Assembly (NCBI GenBank): GCA_001800945.1
Contig: MGWJ01000020.1
Coordinates: forward strand, 1-8,645
DNA length: 8,645 bases
Direction: 5' to 3'
Origin: Flavobacteria bacterium RIFCSPLOWO2_12_FULL_31_7
GTDB taxonomy: Bacteria > Bacteroidota > Bacteroidia > Flavobacteriales > Flavobacteriaceae
A program made the position numbers and the translations under genes. Below, piece by piece: positions 5,363-8,645 of the stretch. The notes under the pieces were generated by a model. The model was not told the origin of the DNA. It ran no database searches and was given only the letters and a program-made list of their open reading frames with translations. How positions within the stretch are numbered: position 1 is the stretch's first letter; every line of letters begins with the position of its first letter.

Positions 5363-7512
5363 AATTGATCCAATTGATTTGTTTTTTTATTATCGGAAAT
5401 CGTCCAAAAGAATCCTACAAAGAAAAAACGGCTTGCTGGTTGCGTTACAGCTTGTCTTTGAAAAGTTCCAGAAGCATCTGGTGAATTTGCATATTGATAG
5501 CCAAAAACATTATTTGCTCCTAATAAATTAGTTACCGAAATATATAAAATTTTCTGTTGTGAGATTAAATACGACCAACCTAAACTCAAATTATTATATG
5601 ATTTCGTTTTCTGGTTCATGAATGCTTCTTCATTTGGATTATCGTAAGGTCGGCCCGAATTAAAATTATAGGTTAATCCAATTTGTGATTTCAGTTGATC
5701 TACCCAATATTTCGTTACTACAGAAAAATTATGATTGGCAATAAAACTTGGTGTAACTTGTTTCTCGTAATTTCTATAATCTCTTTTCGAATCGATAAAT
5801 GAATAAGTAATCCAATAATCTAAACCTTTGAAAGTTTTACTATCTCTCCAAAATAAATCGAGTCCTTTTGCAAATCCTAGTCCGTTATTGTTGAAATTCG
5901 AAGTATAATTTGAAACAGTAGTATCAAACTTCACTAAATTGTCATACTCTTTAAAATAGACTTCCGCACGAAACATTTTTCCATCATTATTAAATAAATA
6001 ATTCATAATATAATGATTGGTATTTTCATATTTTAAATTTGGAGTAAACTTCAAATAATCCGAATTCGCGGTTTGATAAAAACTTCCATAAGCAAGCGAA
6101 AGCTGACTCTTTTTCGCAATTTTATACGCAACTGACAATCGAGGTTCTAAAGTAAATTCATCCACAACTGAAGCATTTGATGAACGCAAACCTAAATTAA
6201 ACGCTAACTTTTGAGATAAAAACACTTCTGCTTCTGTGAAAAGCGCTACTGTATTATTTTGATAACCATAATCGACTCTGTAAGAAGAAAAAGCTTGATA
6301 GTTTTCATCGAAATTAGTGTGGAAAAATTCGCCACCTACATTCAATTTAAACATATTAGAAAAGGTTTTTCGTAATTTCAATTTATAATGCAATGCACGT
6401 TCATAATTATGTAATTTATCTGTATTAATTCCGATTTTATTACTTCCATATCCAAAACTAAAACCCGTTTGTAATTGTAAAGCTGGAGCAATATCACCCT
6501 TGTAAATCGAATTGATGTATAAATTATTATTCGTCAATCCGAATTTAATTTTATTTGTATAATTAATATCTTTCTGATTTACATTCATCGAAGAATTTTC
6601 AAAAGCAGCATATACTTTTAGCAATCCATTTTTAATTTTAGTTCTGAAGACCGATTCACCAGCAATAGATTCTGGCGCTTTGTTCCAATTTAAACTTTGT
6701 GGCGCAATTAAATAATAGGGTTTCAAATTGATATAACTCGTGTTAAATGAAATTGAACTATTTTTCCATTTTTTAGATTTATTTAACCCACCTCCAACTC
6801 TCATAACTGAAATATGCGTTTGATTTTCTGCGGGTTCATCAACAGTATTCAACAATAACACACTTGATAAAGCATCACCATATTCCGCACTATAACCACC
6901 TGTTGAAAACGTAATGCCTTTAAATAAAAAAGGAGAAAATCGGCCACGAGCTGGAATATTATTGGGAGAAGCGCCATAAGGTTGAGCCACACGAATACCA
7001 TCTATATAGGTTTGAGTTTCTCCTGCTTCACCACCACGAACAAATAATTTTCCACTTTCCCCCACTGCATTTACTCCTGGCATCGTTTCTAAAGCCGCAA
7101 CTATATCACCTGCAGAACCAGCGGTGGTTACAATATCTAAAGGTTTCAAAGCTGTAACTTTACTATTATCACCTGCTTTTATGGTTCCTGCAGAAATCAC
7201 AACCGTTTCAATCGTATTCATATCTTGAAAAAGAGTAAAAACACGATAGATATATTCTTCTACCACTATATTTTCTGTTACATCTAAAAAACCATTCAAA
7301 GTAAATTTTAAAATCTGGTTTTGTTTGGCATCTGTTTCGAAACTAAATTCTCCTTTTTCATTGGTTAGCGCACCATCATAAGTACCCTCAATAAAAACAT
7401 TCACACTTGCCATTGGAACATTTTTTTTATTAACTACTTTTCCAGAAATTTTTGTTTGTGAAAAAGCTGTAAAACTGATTAATGAAACTAAAATGATAAT
7501 AAAATTTTGCAT
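5359..7512 (-). CDS. TonB-dependent outer-membrane receptor with carboxypeptidase-regulatory-like N-domain
   Basis: From the ATG at 7512 the protein has 717 residues. It opens with a signal peptide (MQNFIIILVSLISFTAFSQ). Next comes a carboxypeptidase-regulatory-like beta-sandwich at about 20-105 (ISGKVV, PMASVNVFIEG, TNEKGEFSF). The plug domain spans about 108-225, with ALETMPGVNAVGESGKLFVRGG and QTYIDGIRVAQP, and GYSAEYGDALSSVLLLNT at its end. A beta-barrel of about 475 residues follows, and its last strand (RFFFVGFFWTI) carries the usual aromatic residues. Eleven or so polar residues ending NQLDQL follow that strand, which is atypical because the barrel's aromatic strand is normally the C-terminus. 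The frame stays open to an ATG at 7596, but the extra 28 residues would hide the signal peptide and overlap the likely promoter, so I reject that start. No SusD partner is present, so glycan uptake through a SusCD pair is unlikely. The ligand is unknown; a metal chelate or other small ligand is possible. Confidence 0.92.
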   Translation of the reverse strand: MQNFIIILVSLISFTAFSQTKISGKVVNKKNVPMASVNVFIEGTYDGALTNEKGEFSFETDAKQNQILKFTLNGFLDVTENIVVEEYIYRVFTLFQDMNTIETVVISAGTIKAGDNSKVTALKPLDIVTTAGSAGDIVAALETMPGVNAVGESGKLFVRGGEAGETQTYIDGIRVAQPYGASPNNIPARGRFSPFLFKGITFSTGGYSAEYGDALSSVLLLNTVDEPAENQTHISVMRVGGGLNKSKKWKNSSISFNTSYINLKPYYLIAPQSLNWNKAPESIAGESVFRTKIKNGLLKVYAAFENSSMNVNQKDINYTNKIKFGLTNNNLYINSIYKGDIAPALQLQTGFSFGYGSNKIGINTDKLHNYERALHYKLKLRKTFSNMFKLNVGGEFFHTNFDENYQAFSSYRVDYGYQNNTVALFTEAEVFLSQKLAFNLGLRSSNASVVDEFTLEPRLSVAYKIAKKSQLSLAYGSFYQTANSDYLKFTPNLKYENTNHYIMNYLFNNDGKMFRAEVYFKEYDNLVKFDTTVSNYTSNFNNNGLGFAKGLDLFWRDSKTFKGLDYWITYSFIDSKRDYRNYEKQVTPSFIANHNFSVVTKYWVDQLKSQIGLTYNFNSGRPYDNPNEEAFMNQKTKSYNNLSLGWSYLISQQKILYISVTNLLGANNVFGYQYANSPDASGTFQRQAVTQPASRFFFVGFFWTISDNKKTNQLDQL

Positions 7513-7562
7513 GTTTTCTGTTTTTTTGATGAAGCAAAGTTGAACCAATTGCTTTTCAACTG

Positions 7563-7596
7563 AAAAAGTATTGTGCCGAATTGTAGAATTTTGCAA
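7563..7596 (-). promoter_or_regulatory. Candidate -33/-7 promoter for the TonB-dependent receptor
   Basis: In the minus direction TTG (7596-7594) is followed after 23 bp by TACTTTTT (7570-7563), which matches seven of eight positions of TAnnTTTG. The resulting leader to the ATG at 7512 would be about 45 nt. The -33 TTG abuts the -33 TTG of the divergent gene. The spacer is at the long end of the accepted range. Confidence 0.4.
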
Positions 7597-7621
7597 CTGA
7601 ATTGTAAATCCAGTATCTTTA
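7591..7621 (+). promoter_or_regulatory. Candidate -33/-7 promoter for the YCII-domain gene
   Basis: TTG at 7591-7593 is followed after a 20-bp spacer by TATCTTTA at 7614-7621. This agrees with the Bacteroidetes TTG-N(17-23)-TAnnTTTG arrangement with one mismatch in the last base. The ATG at 7644 follows an A-rich leader (CCAAAAACTAAAAACT) with no Shine-Dalgarno sequence, as is usual in this group. Confidence 0.5.
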
Positions 7622-7643
7622 TACTTTCCAAAAACTAAAAACT

Positions 7644-8102
7644 ATGAAGAAAATAGTATTGACACTTTTATTTACAGCTTTCAATCTAGTTGGATTTTCT
7701 CAAGATAATTCAAATTATGACGAAGCTTTAGCCAAAAAATTAGGCGGAGATGAACGTGGTATGAAAACCTACGTTTTCTGTATTTTAAAAACAGGAACCA
7801 ACACCACAGCAACTGCAGAAGAAAAGAAAAAACTTTTTGAAGGTCACATGACGAATATAAGCAAATTAGCAGATGAAAATAAGCTAGTTGTGGCTGGTCC
7901 TTTTATGAAAAATGACAAAAACTATAGAGGAATTTTTATTTTGAATTGCACCTCCATTGAAGAAGCTGAAAAACTTGTGAATTCTGACCCAGCCGTTCAA
8001 GCAAAAATTTTCGAGGCTGATTTAACCTTGTGGTATGGCACTGCTGCATTAGATGTAATAAAAGAAACACACGATAAAATTATAAAACCAAAAAAGCAAT
8101 AA
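7644..8102 (+). CDS. Exported YCII-domain protein
   Basis: The 152-residue product begins with a signal peptide (MKKIVLTLLFTAFNLVGFSQ), probably cleaved after Gln20. The mature part starts with YDEALAKKLGGDERGMKTY near 25-43 and then a YCII-related ferredoxin-like fold: YVFCILKTG, the helix LFEGHMTNISKLADENK at 64-80, LVVAGPF at 81-87, YRGIFIL at 94-100, and SIEEAEKLVNSDPAV at 104-118. It ends with a WYGTAAL segment near 130-136. His68 and Asp115 are in the positions expected for the conserved YciI His-Asp pair, a proposed active site. Most YciI proteins I know are small cytosolic ones, so export to the periplasm is notable. The biochemical role is unknown. The gene is divergent from the TonB-dependent receptor, with touching promoter elements, which may mean shared control. 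Confidence 0.88.
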   Translation: MKKIVLTLLFTAFNLVGFSQDNSNYDEALAKKLGGDERGMKTYVFCILKTGTNTTATAEEKKKLFEGHMTNISKLADENKLVVAGPFMKNDKNYRGIFILNCTSIEEAEKLVNSDPAVQAKIFEADLTLWYGTAALDVIKETHDKIIKPKKQ

Positions 8103-8115
8103 ACTTTATTATTAT

Positions 8116-8144
8116 TTGTCAGACTGAGCGGAGTCGAAGTCCTT
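8116..8144. repeat. Repeat-like element containing GACTGAGCGGAGTCGAAGTC
   Basis: The core GACTGAGCGGAGTCGAAGTC at 8122-8141 is much richer in G and C than the surrounding gap. It contains the short inverted pair GACT (8122-8125) and AGTC (8132-8135). I recognise very similar strings as frequent intergenic elements in Flavobacterium genomes, from memory only. It lies just after the YCII-gene stop. The stem is too short and lacks a U-run, so I do not call it a terminator. Confidence 0.55.
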
Positions 8145-8182
8145 TATAAATCAAAATTCGTTATCCAAAATCCCAACAAAAT

Positions 8183-8215
8183 ACTGAGAACTAATAACTA
8201 ATAGCTGACAACTAA
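8183..8215. repeat. Low-complexity CTGA/AACTAA repeat tract
   Basis: The segment is built from short imperfect units: ACTGAGAACTAATAACTAA followed by TAGCTGACAACTAA. Its units resemble, in opposite orientation, parts of the tract at 1425-1512, and such strings appear common between flavobacterial genes. No coding potential or hairpin is evident. Confidence 0.4.
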
Positions 8216-8263
8216 ATTTATTAACAATCGGAATTTTCAATAAAATAAGTTTCAAATATTGCT

Positions 8264-8271
8264 TACTTTTG
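8264..8271 (+). promoter_or_regulatory. Candidate -7 box for the pRiA4b ORF-3 family gene
   Basis: TACTTTTG is an exact match to TAnnTTTG and lies 19 bp before the ATG at 8291. No TTG is found at the usual -33 spacing. Confidence 0.5.
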
Positions 8272-8290
8272 CCTTTTAAAATTACACATT

Positions 8291-8645
8291 ATGATTTATA
8301 AGTTTAGAGCCATTTTAGACAACGAAGAAGATATTTTTAGAGATATTGCTATTGAATCGAAAGACACTTTAGAAGATTTACACAACGCTTTAGTCAATGC
8401 TTTTGGGTTTGATGGTACCGAAGTTGGTGCGTTTTATACTTGTGGAGACGATTGGGCTTGGCATGAAGAAGATGGAATCCCAATGTTTGACACAGGTGAT
8501 ATCCCAGGTGAAATCAAAACTATGGCCGAATATAAATTAGACGATTTAGTACACGAACAAAACACTAAATTAGTTTATGTATATGATTTATTCTCCATGT
8601 GGACTTTTTTCATTGAATTAGCTGCCATTGAAGAAAAAAGTCCAC
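8291..8645 (+). CDS. pRiA4b ORF-3 (IS1096 passenger TnpR-like) family protein, partial
   Basis: An open frame of 118 codons starts at ATG 8291 and runs off the right edge. It starts MIYKFRAILDNEEDIFRDI. The segment DTLEDLHNALVNAFGFDGTEVGAFY at about 25-49 has the family pattern in which a short LH motif and AFGF are followed by an aromatic strand. An acidic, Trp-containing stretch follows (CGDDWAWHEED at 51-61), and then YKLDDLVHEQNTKLVYVYDLFSMWTF with the expected Y-x-YD-x-x-x-W near 96-104. The family name comes from plasmid and transposon neighbours, but chromosomal copies are widespread in Bacteroidetes and do not imply mobility. The function is unknown. The protein is cytosolic and acidic, with no signal peptide. 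It is preceded by a candidate -7 box and is separated from the YCII gene by 188 bp holding two repeat-like tracts. Confidence 0.88.
   Translation, partial: MIYKFRAILDNEEDIFRDIAIESKDTLEDLHNALVNAFGFDGTEVGAFYTCGDDWAWHEEDGIPMFDTGDIPGEIKTMAEYKLDDLVHEQNTKLVYVYDLFSMWTFFIELAAIEEKSP

Noticed and set aside
7513..7596. Upstream extension of the receptor frame to an ATG at 7596
   Set aside because: The added 28 residues are polar and would place the clear signal peptide internally. The segment also contains the likely promoter.
8291..8645. Mobile element suggested by the IS1096 passenger family name
   Set aside because: No transposase, terminal inverted repeats or target duplications are visible, and chromosomal members of the family are common.

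Overview
The window looks like ordinary chromosome from a flavobacterium (Bacteroidetes), probably Flavobacterium or a close relative. The evidence is strong A+T richness, A-rich translation starts without Shine-Dalgarno sequences, -7 boxes of the TAnnTTTG type, signal peptides ending in FAQ or FSQ, a TonB-dependent receptor with an N-terminal carboxypeptidase-regulatory-like domain, and short intergenic repeats of a kind I associate with this genus. I see no insertion sequence, phage, CRISPR array, tRNA or rRNA.

Left part (1-2725) is all on the minus strand. Read in the direction of transcription it holds an ArsC/Spx-like thioredoxin-fold protein, an EamA-family (DMT) transporter overlapping it by 8 bp, a 90-bp repeat-rich gap, the YicC-family endoribonuclease, and 6 bp later a secreted protein of unknown function that runs off the left edge. 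The transporter's last codons lie inside the repeat tract.

Middle part (2726-5214): a 238-bp divergent gap with decayed repeats separates the ArsC-like gene from a plus-strand DinB-like putative metalloenzyme. The DinB-like gene converges with, and overlaps by 8 bp, a minus-strand lipoprotein with a DUF3298/RsiV-like C-terminal domain. Upstream of the lipoprotein gene is trxB (thioredoxin reductase), followed by a clear 11-bp-stem intrinsic terminator.

Right part (5359-8645): a minus-strand TonB-dependent outer-membrane receptor is transcribed divergently from a plus-strand exported YCII-domain protein. Their candidate promoters sit back to back, with the two -33 TTG elements joined as TTGCAA at 7591-7596. 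This supports a receptor start at 7512 rather than the longer frame beginning at 7596. After a gap with two more repeat-like tracts comes the 5' part of a pRiA4b ORF-3 (IS1096 passenger TnpR-like) protein cut by the right edge.

The genes do not form one pathway. They look like housekeeping and envelope genes in short transcription units. I found no convincing undescribed multi-gene system. The points most worth a second look are the repeat-derived transporter tail, the back-to-back receptor/YCII promoters, the exported YCII protein and the unclassified secreted protein after yicC.
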